From Salinilacihabitans rarus (GTDB taxonomy: Archaea; Halobacteriota; Halobacteria; Halobacteriales; Natrialbaceae): a stretch of DNA of 64,000 nucleotides. The notes below the pieces were generated by a model, which was given only the letters and a program-made list of their open reading frames with translations, ran no database searches and had not been told where the DNA came from. The translations under genes and the position numbers were made by a program. The stretch lies in assembly GCF_024296665.1 (NCBI RefSeq), contig NZ_CP100762.1:1302001-1366000 (forward strand). The letters run 5' to 3'. Numbering within the stretch: the first letter of the stretch is position 1; each line of letters starts with the position of its first letter. This document shows positions 51,821-61,347 of the stretch, one piece after another.

Positions 51821-52864
51821 TCAGAGCCCCAGCGCGGTCGTCACCGGAATCCCGGCGGCGACCGCGCCGAGTACGTACCCCGCGAGCACGCTCGCGTTCA
51901 GCGGCGGCAGGCCCGCGTGGACCCCCTCGAAGCGTTCGAGGATGTAGGTCAACGCGGCGAGGCCGACGACGCCGCCCGCGACGGCCCCCAGCGCCGGGAG
52001 GTTCGCGCCGAGCGCCGGGACGACGACCGGCGCGTCGAGGAAGTGGGCCGCGCTGACCGCGAGCATCCCGGGGATCAGCGCGTCGCCGAGGCCGAGTATC
52101 GTCGCCGGGAACCCGTCTCCGCCGGCGTCGCCCCCGTCGCCCCCGTCTTCGTCGTCGACGCCGAGGCCGCCGAGGTCGGTCTCGCGGTAGGAGAAGTCAC
52201 GCGATTCGGGGACGACGAACACCAGCGGGGCCTTCATCGACCCGGCGCCGGCCGCGACCTCCTTCATGTGCCCGGAGCCGTACACGGCGTAGGCGTCGTA
52301 GGCCGCCCAGACGACGAGGAGGACGACGATGGGGAGCGGCCCGAAGCTGAGGCCGAGCATGGCCACGCCCGCGGCGCCGCCGACGACCGCGGCGACGTTC
52401 AGCACGTACCACTCGGGGTGGCGCCACAGGGCCGCGGCGGTGAGGACGGCGACGGCGACCGGCAGGGGACTCGCGGGCAGGCCCACGAGCGCGGGGTCGT
52501 CGGTCACGAGGCGGCCGAGACCGGTGCCCAGTACGACCGCGTCGGCGACGAGGATGCCGAACGAGCCGACGAGCAACAGCCGAACGAGGTCCAGTCCCCT
52601 GTCGTAGCGGACGGCGGCGACGAGGACGACCGTGAACCCGAGGACCATCGCGGCGAAGACGCCGACGTTGCCGACCTGTCCGGGGTCGTCGAACAGCACC
52701 AGCCCCAGCGCGGCCGCCTCGTCGGCCAGCGCGAGGCCCCCGAGGACGGTGGCGAAGTAACACGCCGCGACCCCGAGTCGCGGCACGGAGGCCCCGAGGC
52801 CGGGGCCGGCGCTCCCGGCGTCCGGCGCGACCGTCGCGTCCCCGCGTGCGGCCTCGTCGGTCAC
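51821..52864 (-). CDS. Presenilin-like intramembrane aspartyl protease
   Basis: A 347-residue protein with nine hydrophobic segments. The catalytic Asp pair is in AYDAYAV (Asp190) and LGLGDALI (Asp261), the YD and GxGD motifs. The third PAL motif appears as GLPPLNAS. A large acidic Gly-rich loop (about residues 232-252) follows the first Asp, as in this family. It cuts membrane proteins within helices. Start MTDEAARG. Confidence 0.88.
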   Translation of the reverse strand: MTDEAARGDATVAPDAGSAGPGLGASVPRLGVAACYFATVLGGLALADEAAALGLVLFDDPGQVGNVGVFAAMVLGFTVVLVAAVRYDRGLDLVRLLLVGSFGILVADAVVLGTGLGRLVTDDPALVGLPASPLPVAVAVLTAAALWRHPEWYVLNVAAVVGGAAGVAMLGLSFGPLPIVVLLVVWAAYDAYAVYGSGHMKEVAAGAGSMKAPLVFVVPESRDFSYRETDLGGLGVDDEDGGDGGDAGGDGFPATILGLGDALIPGMLAVSAAHFLDAPVVVPALGANLPALGAVAGGVVGLAALTYILERFEGVHAGLPPLNASVLAGYVLGAVAAGIPVTTALGL

Positions 52865-52991
52865 GGCGACTCACCCGTCGGCCCGCGAACTTCGTTCATC
52901 ACACGCATCTGTGAAGAGAACGCGGTAAATCCGTTTCCATTCGGCCGGACCGGCGCGGCCGCTCTCCGGCGGGGACGAGAGAAGACGAGGC

Positions 52992-53168
52992 TCAGTTGTC
53001 GCCGGCCTTCGACTGCCAGGCGTAGTCGCGGCGCTTTGCCGACTTGCCGAAGCCACAGGAGGCACACTCGCCTTTCTTCACGTGGTAGGACTTGTTCCCG
53101 CAGCGTCGACACTTGACGTGCGTCGTCTTGTTCTTCTTCCCTTGGCTCGGGGTTCCTGCGCCAGTCAT
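52992..53168 (-). CDS. rpl37e: Large ribosomal subunit protein eL37
   Basis: A 58-residue zinc-ribbon ribosomal protein. CRRCG and CASCG form the zinc site, with the basic stretch [12 protein letters not shown] and the tail [10 protein letters not shown]. The ATG overlaps the stop of the LSm gene (four bases), so the two form an operon conserved in archaea. Confidence 0.95.
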   Translation of the reverse strand: MTGAGTPSQGKKNKTTHVKCRRCGNKSYHVKKGECASCGFGKSAKRRDYAWQSKAGDN

Positions 53169-53392
53169 GGAGTGATCGAGACGACGTTGTCGCCGCGTAT
53201 AATGGTTGTGTCTTCGGCCGACGCCTCCTCTCCCATTCCGTCCTCGAGGGGTACCGTCACGTCTTCGAGGACGAGGTTCATGTGCTGGTCGTACCCCGTC
53301 AGGTCGCCGACGTACTCCTCGCCGCTCTTGAGGCGCACCGAGACCCGTTCGCCGAGGGACGCCTCGAGGACGTCCAGCGGTCGTCCGCTCAT
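53165..53392 (-). CDS. LSm (Sm-like) RNA-binding protein
   Basis: A 75-residue Sm-fold protein: Sm1 is [30 protein letters not shown] and Sm2 is [12 protein letters not shown]. Such proteins form heptameric rings that bind U-rich RNA. The start MSGRPLDVL gives the normal length. Overlap with rpl37e by ATGA. The partner RNAs are unknown. Confidence 0.93.
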   Translation of the reverse strand: MSGRPLDVLEASLGERVSVRLKSGEEYVGDLTGYDQHMNLVLEDVTVPLEDGMGEEASAEDTTIIRGDNVVSITP

Positions 53393-53474
53393 ACGTGAGA
53401 GGGCAAGTGATGCGCACTTAATCGTACCGGTCGCCGCCACGGAACGAGACGACGGCACCGCCCCGCCGCGCCGC

Positions 53475-54536
53475 TCAGACGTCCACGGCGAACGGTTCGT
53501 GCTCGTCGGCGACGGCCGCGAACGCGGCCAGCAACTCCGCGGTCGCCTCGAGGTCGCCGACGTCGATCACCTCGACGGGGGTGTGCATGTACCGGGTGGG
53601 GACGCTGATCACCTGCGAGGGGATCGCCCCCGCGGCGGTGAAGAAGGCGTCCGCGTCGGTCCCCGTCCCGGTCCCGAGCGCCTCGACCTGCACCTCGATC
53701 CCCGCGTCGGCCGCCGCCTCGCGGACGGCCCGGCAGACGACGGGGTGGTTGGTGCTACCCCGGCCGACGGCGGGGCCGGCGCCGAGTTCGACGTCGCTCG
53801 CCTTCCCGCGCGGCGCCGTCGGGTAGTCGAGCGCGTGGCCGACGTCGACCGCGACGACGGCGTCGGGGTCGAGGTCGAAGCCGACCATCTTCGCGCCCTG
53901 CCGGCCGACCTCCTCCTGGACGGTGCTGACGGCGTAGACGGTCGCGCTCGCGTCGCGCTCGGCGGCCCGGCGCAGTCCCTCGGCGGCCGCCCAGGTGCCG
54001 ACGCGGTTGTCGAGGCCGCGGCCCGCCAGCCGCGTCTCCGTGAGCCACGAGACGCCCCCGGAGAACGTGATCGGGTCGCCGACAGCGACGCGCTCGCGGG
54101 CGTCCTCGCCGTCGGCCGCGCCGACGTCGATCCAGAGGTCGGCCACCTCGGGGGCGTCGTCGTCGCCCTCCCGCAGGTGGATCGCCGTCCGGCCGACCAC
54201 GCCCTCGACCGGCCCGTCGTCGGCGTGGATCGTCACGCGCTGGCCGCGGGCGACCGTCGGGTCGATCCCGCCGATCCCGCCCGGCCGGACGAAGCCGTCG
54301 TCGTCGATCGAGCGGACGATGAGGCCGATCTCGTCGGCGTGGCCGGCGAGGGCGACCGCCGGCGCGTCGGGGTCCCCCTCGCGGACCGCCACGGCGTTTC
54401 CGTAGGCGTCGGTCCGGACCTCGTCGGCGAACGCGGCGACGTACTCCGTCCAGCGTCGCTGGCCGGCGGCCTCGAACCCCGCCGGCGAGGGCGTCTCGAG
54501 CAGGTCGGTCAGGAACGCGCGCGTCGAATCGTCCAT
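53475..54536 (-). CDS. M42 family metallopeptidase
   Basis: A 353-residue glutamyl-aminopeptidase/deblocking-aminopeptidase-like enzyme. The start MDDSTRAFL is at 54536. AGHADEIGLIVRSI carries the first metal His and Asp, STVQEEVGRQGAK the catalytic Glu pair, AVDVGHALD the next Asp, and PTRYMHTPVEVID the last His. These form large tetrahedral complexes that trim peptides from the N-terminus. Sometimes annotated as endoglucanase by transfer, but the motif pattern is peptidase. Confidence 0.88.
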   Translation of the reverse strand: MDDSTRAFLTDLLETPSPAGFEAAGQRRWTEYVAAFADEVRTDAYGNAVAVREGDPDAPAVALAGHADEIGLIVRSIDDDGFVRPGGIGGIDPTVARGQRVTIHADDGPVEGVVGRTAIHLREGDDDAPEVADLWIDVGAADGEDARERVAVGDPITFSGGVSWLTETRLAGRGLDNRVGTWAAAEGLRRAAERDASATVYAVSTVQEEVGRQGAKMVGFDLDPDAVVAVDVGHALDYPTAPRGKASDVELGAGPAVGRGSTNHPVVCRAVREAAADAGIEVQVEALGTGTGTDADAFFTAAGAIPSQVISVPTRYMHTPVEVIDVGDLEATAELLAAFAAVADEHEPFAVDV

Positions 54537-54633
54537 GTCAGGAGGTGGCGGGGCAGAACGCTTGAACCTGCTGGCGGGGCGCGTGGTTCCGACCGGCACA
54601 ACGGCTAAGTGGTCAGCCGTGGAGGTCTATCGT

Positions 54634-54942
54634 ATGGGCGACAAGAAGTTCACCTTCATCGAGTTGCATCTGGACGGCGACACCCAGTTCGGCCCGAAGA
54701 CGATCAGCGACGCGCTGCCGGTCGGCGACGAGGCGGCGGCCACGGAGGCCGAGGCGGACGGGGACGAGGAGGCGGCCGCGGCCGCCGACGAGGACGAGGA
54801 GGGCGGCCGGGGCGCCGTCGGCGCCGTCGTCGGCCTGCTCGCGCTCGTCGGCCTCGCGCTCGCGCTCCGGAAACTCCGCGGCGGCGACGAGGACGAGGAA
54901 CTGAGCGAGGAGTACGAGGAGCCGGACGTCGTCGTCAGCTGA
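54634..54942 (+). CDS. Acidic membrane-anchored hypothetical protein
   Basis: A 102-residue protein. A folded N-terminus (KKFTFIELHLDGDTQFGPK) is followed by an Ala/Glu/Asp-rich linker, a single helix (VGAVVGLLALVGLALALRKL) near residues 68-87 and a short acidic tail. The start MGDKKFTF follows an A/T-poor leader. No known domain. It precedes a zincin gene by 47 bases on the same strand. Confidence 0.6.
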   Translation: MGDKKFTFIELHLDGDTQFGPKTISDALPVGDEAAATEAEADGDEEAAAAADEDEEGGRGAVGAVVGLLALVGLALALRKLRGGDEDEELSEEYEEPDVVVS

Positions 54943-54989
54943 GACGAATCGGCCGAACCCTTTTGCGTTTCCTTCGCGTACCGACGGTC

Positions 54990-55946
54990 GTGAATCTCTA
55001 CCGTAGCGTCCGGGCCGTCGCCGGGGCCTCCGGCGAGAGCGCCGTCGACTGGCGCGCCGCCGCCGAGGCCGCCAAGGCCGCGACGGACCCCGGCTCACTC
55101 GATTTAGCGCCCGGCGAGCGCGCGGCCTACGCCCGCGACGTCCGGGACGCCCGCCGCGAGGTGCGGTCGGTCGCCGGCGTCGCCTTCGACGTCCCGGAGG
55201 TCGTCGAGATCCAGAACCGCCACCACTGGATGGACGCCAACGTCGAGACCTTCGAGCGCGTGATGGCCCCCATCGAGGCCCACACCGGCGCCTTCCCCGG
55301 CGTCGCCCGGACGATCAACACCGGGACGATGACCGTTCTCCTCTCGTTTCTCGGCCGGAACGTCCTCGGCCAGTACGACCCCCTGTTGCTCGCGGAGGCG
55401 CCCGACGACGACCACGCCCTCTACTTCGTCCGCCCGAACATCCTCCGGGCCGCCGAGATGCTCGACGTCGACCCCGACCGCTTCCGGCGCTGGATCGCCT
55501 TCCACGAGGTGACCCACGCCGCCGAGTTCGGCGCGGCCCCGTGGCTCTCGGACCACCTCGAAGCGCGCATGGAGTCGGGCATCGACGCCCTCGCGGAGGG
55601 GAGCTTCGACCGGGACGCCTTCCGCGACCTCGACGCGGCGATGACCGTCGTCGAGGGGTACGCAGAACTCCTGATGGACCACGCCTTCGACGACGAGTAC
55701 GAGGACCTCCGCCGGAAACTCGACGCCCGCCGGAAGGGGCGAAACCCCCTCCAGCGGCTGCTGCGGCGGCTGCTCGGCCTCGGGCTCAAACAGCGCCAGT
55801 ACGAGCGCGGCAAGGCGTTCTTCGAGGGCGTCGCCGAGGCCCGCGGCCTCGAAGCCGCCGCCGCGGTCTGGGAGCGTCCGGAGAACCTGCCGAGCCACGA
55901 GGAACTCGACGCGCCCGGGGCGTGGCTCCGGCGCGTCGACCCCTGA
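54990..55946 (+). CDS. DUF2342-like zinc-dependent peptidase
   Basis: A 318-residue protein starting at GTG. The motif HEVTHAAEF near residues 172-180 is the HExxH zinc site, and VEGYAELLMDH gives a downstream Glu typical of this zincin family, sometimes called coenzyme F420 biosynthesis-associated. Cytoplasmic. Substrate unknown; the family name is from motif resemblance. Confidence 0.8.
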   Translation: MNLYRSVRAVAGASGESAVDWRAAAEAAKAATDPGSLDLAPGERAAYARDVRDARREVRSVAGVAFDVPEVVEIQNRHHWMDANVETFERVMAPIEAHTGAFPGVARTINTGTMTVLLSFLGRNVLGQYDPLLLAEAPDDDHALYFVRPNILRAAEMLDVDPDRFRRWIAFHEVTHAAEFGAAPWLSDHLEARMESGIDALAEGSFDRDAFRDLDAAMTVVEGYAELLMDHAFDDEYEDLRRKLDARRKGRNPLQRLLRRLLGLGLKQRQYERGKAFFEGVAEARGLEAAAAVWERPENLPSHEELDAPGAWLRRVDP

Positions 55947-55953
55947 TCGGCCG

Positions 55954-56301
55954 TCAGTCGAGCGACCCGACGAACGGTTCGAGGGCGTCGACGTTCTCCG
56001 CGGGTGTGACCTCGTGGCTCTGTGGATCGTAGTCGACGATGCCGTGGTCGTCAAGCCGCGGCAGGTGGTGGTGCACCAGCGCGACGGCGACCCGTTCGAG
56101 CGCGGCGTCGTCGACCGCGTCCGGCGCCACCTCCCGTTCCCGCGCGGCGACCCGCCGGGCGAGTGCCGTCGCGCTCGCGGTCGCTCTCTCGCTCTCGCTC
56201 TCGGCGTCCAGCAGCGCGGCGAGCAGGCGCTCGCGCCGGGCGTCCGAGAGCAACTCGTGGACCGTCTCCCGCCCGAGGGACTCTCCGTCCAGTTTTGCCA
56301 T
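55954..56301 (-). CDS. Winged-helix regulator, DUF7344-type
   Basis: A 115-residue protein. LLSDARRERLLAALLD is the first helix pair, and ALVHHHLPRLDDHGIVDYD is the recognition helix and wing, a pattern of many small haloarchaeal regulators. A Ser/Glu/Thr-rich insert near residue 35 is poorly conserved. It converges with the zincin gene. Target genes unknown. Confidence 0.75.
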   Translation of the reverse strand: MAKLDGESLGRETVHELLSDARRERLLAALLDAESESERATASATALARRVAAREREVAPDAVDDAALERVAVALVHHHLPRLDDHGIVDYDPQSHEVTPAENVDALEPFVGSLD

Positions 56302-56392
56302 GGTAGCGTCGCCGGCCGCGACGGAAACAAGGGTTGATCCTAACCAGTATGGGATTCCGTTTACCCGTCGTGACGGTCACGGCGGCCGACAG

Positions 56393-56587
56393 CTACCCCA
56401 CGATCCGCAGCAGGTACCACAGGAGGGCGCCGCCGACGACCAGTCCGCCGAGGGTCGACGCGCCGACCACCGCGGGCGAGGCCCCGCCCTGTAGCGCCAT
56501 CAGCCCGCCGGAGAACCCCACCAGCAGCACGAACCCCGCCGCGAGCCGTCGTCGGTCGCCGGCGGACGGCCCTCTCGTGCGGCTCAT
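56393..56587 (-). CDS. Small membrane protein
   Basis: A 64-residue protein with two hydrophobic helices (LAAGFVLLVGFSGGLMAL and AVVGASTLGGLVVGGALLWY). Its ATG overlaps the stop of the next gene upstream by ATGA, so translation is coupled. Function unknown. Confidence 0.55.
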   Translation of the reverse strand: MSRTRGPSAGDRRRLAAGFVLLVGFSGGLMALQGGASPAVVGASTLGGLVVGGALLWYLLRIVG

Positions 56588-56979
56588 ATGTTCCGCGGCG
56601 CGCTGACGTGCATCGACGCGAACGACCACCCCTCCTCGTCGGGGTCGCGAAGCAGCGTCCCGCTCCAGCGGGTGTCGAACCGCCACCGCTGGCCGGTCTC
56701 GCGGTCGGTCCACGCGAGTGCGACCTCGTCGGCGAACCAGGCGCAGTCGCCGCGCCGGCCGACGGTCAGGCGGTCGCTCTCGACCGACCACTCCTCGGTC
56801 GTGCGGTCCTGTTCGCGCAGTCCCGCCGCGACGTCGTCGCCGCCGAACAGCGACTCGCTCACGCCGACCTTCACGGTGGCCTCGTCGTCGCGGAAGAACG
56901 GTGCCAGGGGCTCGCCCCGGCGCAGGGCGTCGTAGTAGGCTCGAACGGCCTCCTCGGCGTCCTCGACGTCCGTGTCCAT
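56584..56979 (-). CDS. SnoaL/NTF2-like domain protein
   Basis: A 131-residue protein of the NTF2 fold: AVRAYYDALRRGEPLAPFF begins the cone, followed by the curved sheet (DRLTVGRRGDCAWFADEVALAW). Residues lining the pocket are mixed, so enzyme or ligand binding is possible. Coupled with the small membrane protein downstream. Confidence 0.7.
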   Translation of the reverse strand: MDTDVEDAEEAVRAYYDALRRGEPLAPFFRDDEATVKVGVSESLFGGDDVAAGLREQDRTTEEWSVESDRLTVGRRGDCAWFADEVALAWTDRETGQRWRFDTRWSGTLLRDPDEEGWSFASMHVSAPRNI

Positions 56980-57033
56980 GTGCGCGTCGTCTCCCGCCGA
57001 CGGTAAAGTCCCTCCGGGCGCACGAGCAGGCGC

Positions 57034-57585
57034 TCACATGAACCCGCGGTCGACCTCGTCGGTCTCGACGAGGTCGTCGAGTTCGGCGTCCAGCAACTCC
57101 TCGGCCTCCTCGAACCGGTCGGCCAGTTCGTCGAGTTCGTCCGGGCGGTCGTAGCCGTCGTACTCCATCGGGCCGAACGCCGGGCTCTCGAGGGCGTCCA
57201 TCACGTCCTCGAAGAAGTCCTGGGGCCGCGTCGGGGCGTCGGCGTGGGTCTCGACGACCGTCTGCAGGCGCTTCGCGACCGTCTCGGCGTGCTCGTCGTC
57301 CTCGGGGGGCGACTGGACGGCAAAGCGCCCGCCGGCGTCCTCCTCCGGCAGGAACGAGCCGATCTCGTCGTCGAGTTTGCGGGCCACGCGGGTGCCCACG
57401 CCGCGGACCTCGTAGGGGTTTTTCGCATAGGTCTTCAGGACGTAGACGCCGCCCCGCGGGTGGGCGAGGTAGAGGTCCTCGCCGAGGCCGCCGGCCCGGT
57501 CGCCCGCGACGGCGCGCCAGTCCTCGGGGTCGACGTCCCGTCCGACGACGTCCTCGAGTACGTCCTGCCACTCGCGAATCCGCAT
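57034..57585 (-). CDS. Conserved haloarchaeal hypothetical protein
   Basis: A 183-residue protein. The N-terminus has MRIREWQDVLEDVVG and YLAHPRGGVYVLKTYAKNPYEVRG, which look beta-rich. The C-terminal half is acidic and helical (ELADRFEEAEELLDAELDDL). No domain recognised. It lies 54 bases upstream of the NTF2-like gene. Confidence 0.6.
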   Translation of the reverse strand: MRIREWQDVLEDVVGRDVDPEDWRAVAGDRAGGLGEDLYLAHPRGGVYVLKTYAKNPYEVRGVGTRVARKLDDEIGSFLPEEDAGGRFAVQSPPEDDEHAETVAKRLQTVVETHADAPTRPQDFFEDVMDALESPAFGPMEYDGYDRPDELDELADRFEEAEELLDAELDDLVETDEVDRGFM

Positions 57586-57717
57586 GGGCGAAGGTTTCGG
57601 CGCGGGGAGAAAATACGTATCGGTCCCGACGACCCTCTCGCTGGTCGACTCGCGGCCCGCGAACCGGAAAGCCTACGATGCGGCGGCCGCGACCGTCGGT
57701 AAACGTTCCGTTACACC

Positions 57718-57966
57718 ATGACCGTCCCTCGCCTCGACGCCCTCCGCGACGCGTTTCTGGCCGCCCCGGTCGAGAGTTCGCTGGTCGCGCTCGCCCCCCT
57801 CGCCCTCGCGGCCTGTCAGCTCGCGAATAGCTACGTCAACGGCCTCCCGGCGCTGCCCGCGGTCGGCTTCGCCGTCGCGATGGTCGCGTTCGCCGCCGTC
57901 GCGATGGGCCTCCGCGAGGCCGAGACCCGGCGCCGGCGCCTCGAACGCGACCTCCGCCGCGTCTAG
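57718..57966 (+). CDS. Two-helix membrane protein
   Basis: An 82-residue protein with helices near VALAPLALAACQLANS and VGFAVAMVAFAAVAMGL and a charged C-terminal tail (REAETRRRRLERDLRR) that may form a coiled coil. It converges with the SPW gene, overlapping by four bases. Confidence 0.5.
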   Translation: MTVPRLDALRDAFLAAPVESSLVALAPLALAACQLANSYVNGLPALPAVGFAVAMVAFAAVAMGLREAETRRRRLERDLRRV

Positions 57967-58493
57967 CGTACCCGGGCGCCCTCGCCCGCGACGGTGCGGG
58001 CCTCCCGCGACTCGTAGGCGTTGTAGCCGGCCAGCCCGGCGATCAGCAGGCCGGAGACGACGGTACTCCAGAAGAGGCCGCCGAGCATTCCGAGGAGGGC
58101 CGCGGACGCGATCAGCCAGAGACCCAGTACGGTGACGAGCGAGCCGACCCCGGTACTCGGCGGGACGTCGTTCGACACCCGGTAGACGTTGTAGCCGGCC
58201 GCGAGGAAGACGACCGCGCCGACGACGACGTTGTTCCACAGCGACGCCGCCCCGGTCTCGAAGAAGAACGCCGAAGCGACGACCCACGCGCCGACCGCGG
58301 CCACGATTGCGCTGCCGAACGGCGTGCTGCGCCGGCGCTCCTCGGCGGCGATCTGCGTGGGCTCGTCCCGGGGGTCACGCTCCGGGTCGACCGCCACCGC
58401 GTCGGTGCCGCCGGTCCCCGCGCGGGCGCCGACCTCGTCGCGCCGGACGGCGTCGCGCTCGTCGCCCTCGTCGCGCCGGCCCGAGTCGCTCAT
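57963..58493 (-). CDS. SPW repeat membrane protein
   Basis: A 176-residue protein. A disordered, charged N-terminus is followed by four hydrophobic helices and two SPW-like units (GAASLWNNVVVGAVV and GLFWSTVVSGLLIAG), where Trp near a helix start repeats. The family is common in haloarchaea, with no function known. It ends in a basic tail. Confidence 0.7.
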   Translation of the reverse strand: MSDSGRRDEGDERDAVRRDEVGARAGTGGTDAVAVDPERDPRDEPTQIAAEERRRSTPFGSAIVAAVGAWVVASAFFFETGAASLWNNVVVGAVVFLAAGYNVYRVSNDVPPSTGVGSLVTVLGLWLIASAALLGMLGGLFWSTVVSGLLIAGLAGYNAYESREARTVAGEGARVR

Positions 58494-58635
58494 GCCGGTC
58501 GACGGTTCCCCGTCGGCGCCCTAAAGCGGGGCCGACCGTTCCGCCGTTCTGTCGTCGACTACCCGGGTAATACGCTTTTACGCGGACGGGCGCGGCCGAG
58601 GTCGTGGACCGACAGCGTTTTTCGCCCGCCGGTCG

Positions 58636-61347
58636 ATGATCGAATTCGTGAACGTACGCGGAACGGTCGCGGGCGAGGTGGCGGTCCGGACCGTCGAGAC
58701 GAGTTACGGCGAGAGCGACCTCGCCGAGGTGCCGTGTCGCCTCGAATCGGTCGGCGACGACGCGGACGGCCCGACCGCCGAGGACCCCGAGGTCGCCACC
58801 GTGACGCTGTGGGGCAAGTGGACCGAGTCGGCCGACCTGCTCGAACCGGGGATGGAACTGCTCGTCACCGACGCCGAGGAGCGGGAGTTCCGCGGCGAGA
58901 CCCAGTACTCGACGACCGGCGACTCCTACGTCGTCGTCGAGCCGTCGTTTCTGGTGAACGTCACCGCGATCCGAAACTGGGTCGAGTGTCCCCGGCTCTA
59001 CTACCTCAACAAGCTCTCGGGAGTGCCGCTGAACTACCCCGTCGTCAAGGGGACGCTCGTCCACGAGGTGTTCGGGGACCTCCTGCGGGGTCGGGACCTC
59101 GAAGAGGCCATCGAGGACCGCGTCGACGGGCGCGGCCTCGAACTGGGCCTGCTCGGGGAGTCCCCCGAGGCGGTCCGCGAGGACGTCCGGCAGAACGCGG
59201 CGGCCATCGAGGGCTGGCTCGAACAGGGTCGGCTGACCGAGGAGGACGACTGGCGCTCGGAGCAGTTGCTCATCAGCGAGACGTTCGGCATCCGCGGGCG
59301 GGCCGACGCCATCCGGCGGGGCGCGCCGGTCGAACTCAAGACGGGCAAGAACCTCCGCAAGGAGCCCCGGTTCAAGGACAAGGTGCAGGCGGCCTGCTAC
59401 GCGCTGTTGCTGGAGGAGAACGGCGACGAGGTCGACACCGGGACGTTGCTGTACACGAAGAACTCGGCGCTCGACCGCAACGAGGAGACGGGCGATCTCA
59501 CCCCCGCGAAGGACTTCTCGATGGGCGCGGGCCTGCTGAAGTACGTCGTCCGCCTGCGCAACGAGATCGCCGCGATGGAGTACGACGACGGCGTCCCCAC
59601 GGGTCACGAGGGCGACGCCAAGTGCGAGTACTGCTTCGAGCGGGACGCCTGCATGGTCGTCTCCGGCCGCCTCGACCAGGAGTCGAAGGCCGGGCGGATC
59701 GGGGAGCCGCTGCCCGAGGCGGAACGCGACCACTTCGAGCGGTTCTACCGCGCGATCGAGGAGGAGCGTCGCGCGGTCCACCGCGAGTACGCGAAGCTCT
59801 GGGAGCAGACGGCCGCGGAACGCGCCGACGACGACCGCGCGCTGGTCGACCTCGAGTTCCTCGGGAAGCGCCCGCTCGACGGCGGCCGCTGGGAACTGCG
59901 CGCGCGCCAGCGCGACGCGGCGACCTCGAAGCTCCGCGAGGGCGACCTCGTGCTCGCGAGCGACGGCCACCCGGTCCGCGGCGAGGCGGAACTCGCGCGG
60001 ATCGAGCGCCTCGGCGACGAAATCGTCCTGACCGCGGACGAACCGGTCGAGGTCGCCCGCCTCGACGTCTACCCCTCCGAACTCACCACCGACCGCCTGC
60101 TCGTCGCGCTCCACGACGCCCTGCTGAAAGGCGACGAGCGCCGCAAGGACGTCCTGTTCGGGCGCACCGAACCGCAGTTCGAGGACCCCGGCGAGACCTT
60201 TATCGACAACAACGACGCGCAGGACGAGGCCGTGCGCAAGGCCGTCGGCGCCGAGGACTGCGCGCTGATCCACGGCCCGCCGGGCACCGGGAAGACGTAC
60301 ACCATCGCCCGGGCCGTCCGCGCGATGGTCGACCGCGGCGAGCGCGTCCTGCTGTCGGCGTTTACCAATCGCGCGGTCGACAACGCGCTCGAAGCGCTGC
60401 TGGAGGCGGGGATCGACCCCGACGATATCGTTCGCGTCGGCAGCGAGAGCGGCGTCCGCGAGGACATGGAGTCGCTGCGACTCGAACGGTCGGGCGACCC
60501 CGGCGAGCGCGTCGCCGAACTCCGGGAGGCCAGCGTGGTCGCGGCGACGACCGCGGCCTGTGGCTCGCGGGTGATGAAAGAACAGACCTTCGACGCGGCG
60601 CTGGTCGACGAGGCGGCCCAGTTGACCGAACCCGGCACCTACGCGGCGATCGAACTGGCCGACCGGTTCGTCCTCGTCGGCGACCACCAGCAACTCCCGC
60701 CCGTGGTGCGCGCCGAGAACGACCTCTCCGAGTCGCTGTTCGAGCGCCTCGTCGACCGCTACCCGGAGGCGGGGGTCATGCTCGACCGCCAGTACCGGAT
60801 GAACCAGCGCATTCAGGCGTTCGCCTCCCGGGAGTTCTACGACGGCGCCCTCCGGCCCGCGACGCCCGCGGTGGCGAGTCGCACGCTGGAGGACCTCGAC
60901 GGCGTCTCGCGGGACGCCCTCCCGCCGGAGCTACGCGACCCCGTCTCGTTCCTCGCGGTCGAGGGCGACGGCGACCGCTACACCGACGACGCGGAGGCCG
61001 GGCGGATCGCCGACCTGATAGCGACGTACGAGGCGGCGGGGCTCGACCGCTCGGCGATCGGCGTCGTCGCCCCCTTCCGCGCGCAGGTGTCGACGATCTC
61101 CGAGCGCGTGCCCGACGACGTGACCGTCGACACCGTCGACCGCTTCCAGGGGTCGAGTCAGGAGGTGATCGTCGTCTCGTTTACGGCCACGGGGACGCTC
61201 GAAGGCCCGATCTTCGAGGACTACCGGCGGATCAACGTCGCGCTCACCCGGCCGAAGCGGGCGCTCGTGCTCGTCGGCGACCCGCGGGCGCTTGAGTCGG
61301 ATCCGGTCTACGCCCGGATGCTCGAGTGGGCGCGGGCTAGTCGGTGA
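58636..61347 (+). CDS. Dna2-like OB-fold, Cas4-nuclease and helicase protein
   Basis: A 903-residue protein. Residues 1-110 resemble an OB fold that binds ssDNA. Cas4-like nuclease signatures follow: ECPRLYYLNKLSG (Cys118), HEVFGDLL, GRADAIRRGAPVELKTGK and CEYCFERDACMV, which together give the 4Fe-4S ligands and PD-(D/E)xK site. The helicase half has GPPGTGKTYT (about 545), LVDEAAQL and NVALTRPKRALVLVGD. Domains match eukaryotic Dna2, which cuts flaps in replication and repair. Its stop overlaps the convergent carotenoid oxygenase gene by 11 bases. Confidence 0.88.
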   Translation: MIEFVNVRGTVAGEVAVRTVETSYGESDLAEVPCRLESVGDDADGPTAEDPEVATVTLWGKWTESADLLEPGMELLVTDAEEREFRGETQYSTTGDSYVVVEPSFLVNVTAIRNWVECPRLYYLNKLSGVPLNYPVVKGTLVHEVFGDLLRGRDLEEAIEDRVDGRGLELGLLGESPEAVREDVRQNAAAIEGWLEQGRLTEEDDWRSEQLLISETFGIRGRADAIRRGAPVELKTGKNLRKEPRFKDKVQAACYALLLEENGDEVDTGTLLYTKNSALDRNEETGDLTPAKDFSMGAGLLKYVVRLRNEIAAMEYDDGVPTGHEGDAKCEYCFERDACMVVSGRLDQESKAGRIGEPLPEAERDHFERFYRAIEEERRAVHREYAKLWEQTAAERADDDRALVDLEFLGKRPLDGGRWELRARQRDAATSKLREGDLVLASDGHPVRGEAELARIERLGDEIVLTADEPVEVARLDVYPSELTTDRLLVALHDALLKGDERRKDVLFGRTEPQFEDPGETFIDNNDAQDEAVRKAVGAEDCALIHGPPGTGKTYTIARAVRAMVDRGERVLLSAFTNRAVDNALEALLEAGIDPDDIVRVGSESGVREDMESLRLERSGDPGERVAELREASVVAATTAACGSRVMKEQTFDAALVDEAAQLTEPGTYAAIELADRFVLVGDHQQLPPVVRAENDLSESLFERLVDRYPEAGVMLDRQYRMNQRIQAFASREFYDGALRPATPAVASRTLEDLDGVSRDALPPELRDPVSFLAVEGDGDRYTDDAEAGRIADLIATYEAAGLDRSAIGVVAPFRAQVSTISERVPDDVTVDTVDRFQGSSQEVIVVSFTATGTLEGPIFEDYRRINVALTRPKRALVLVGDPRALESDPVYARMLEWARASR

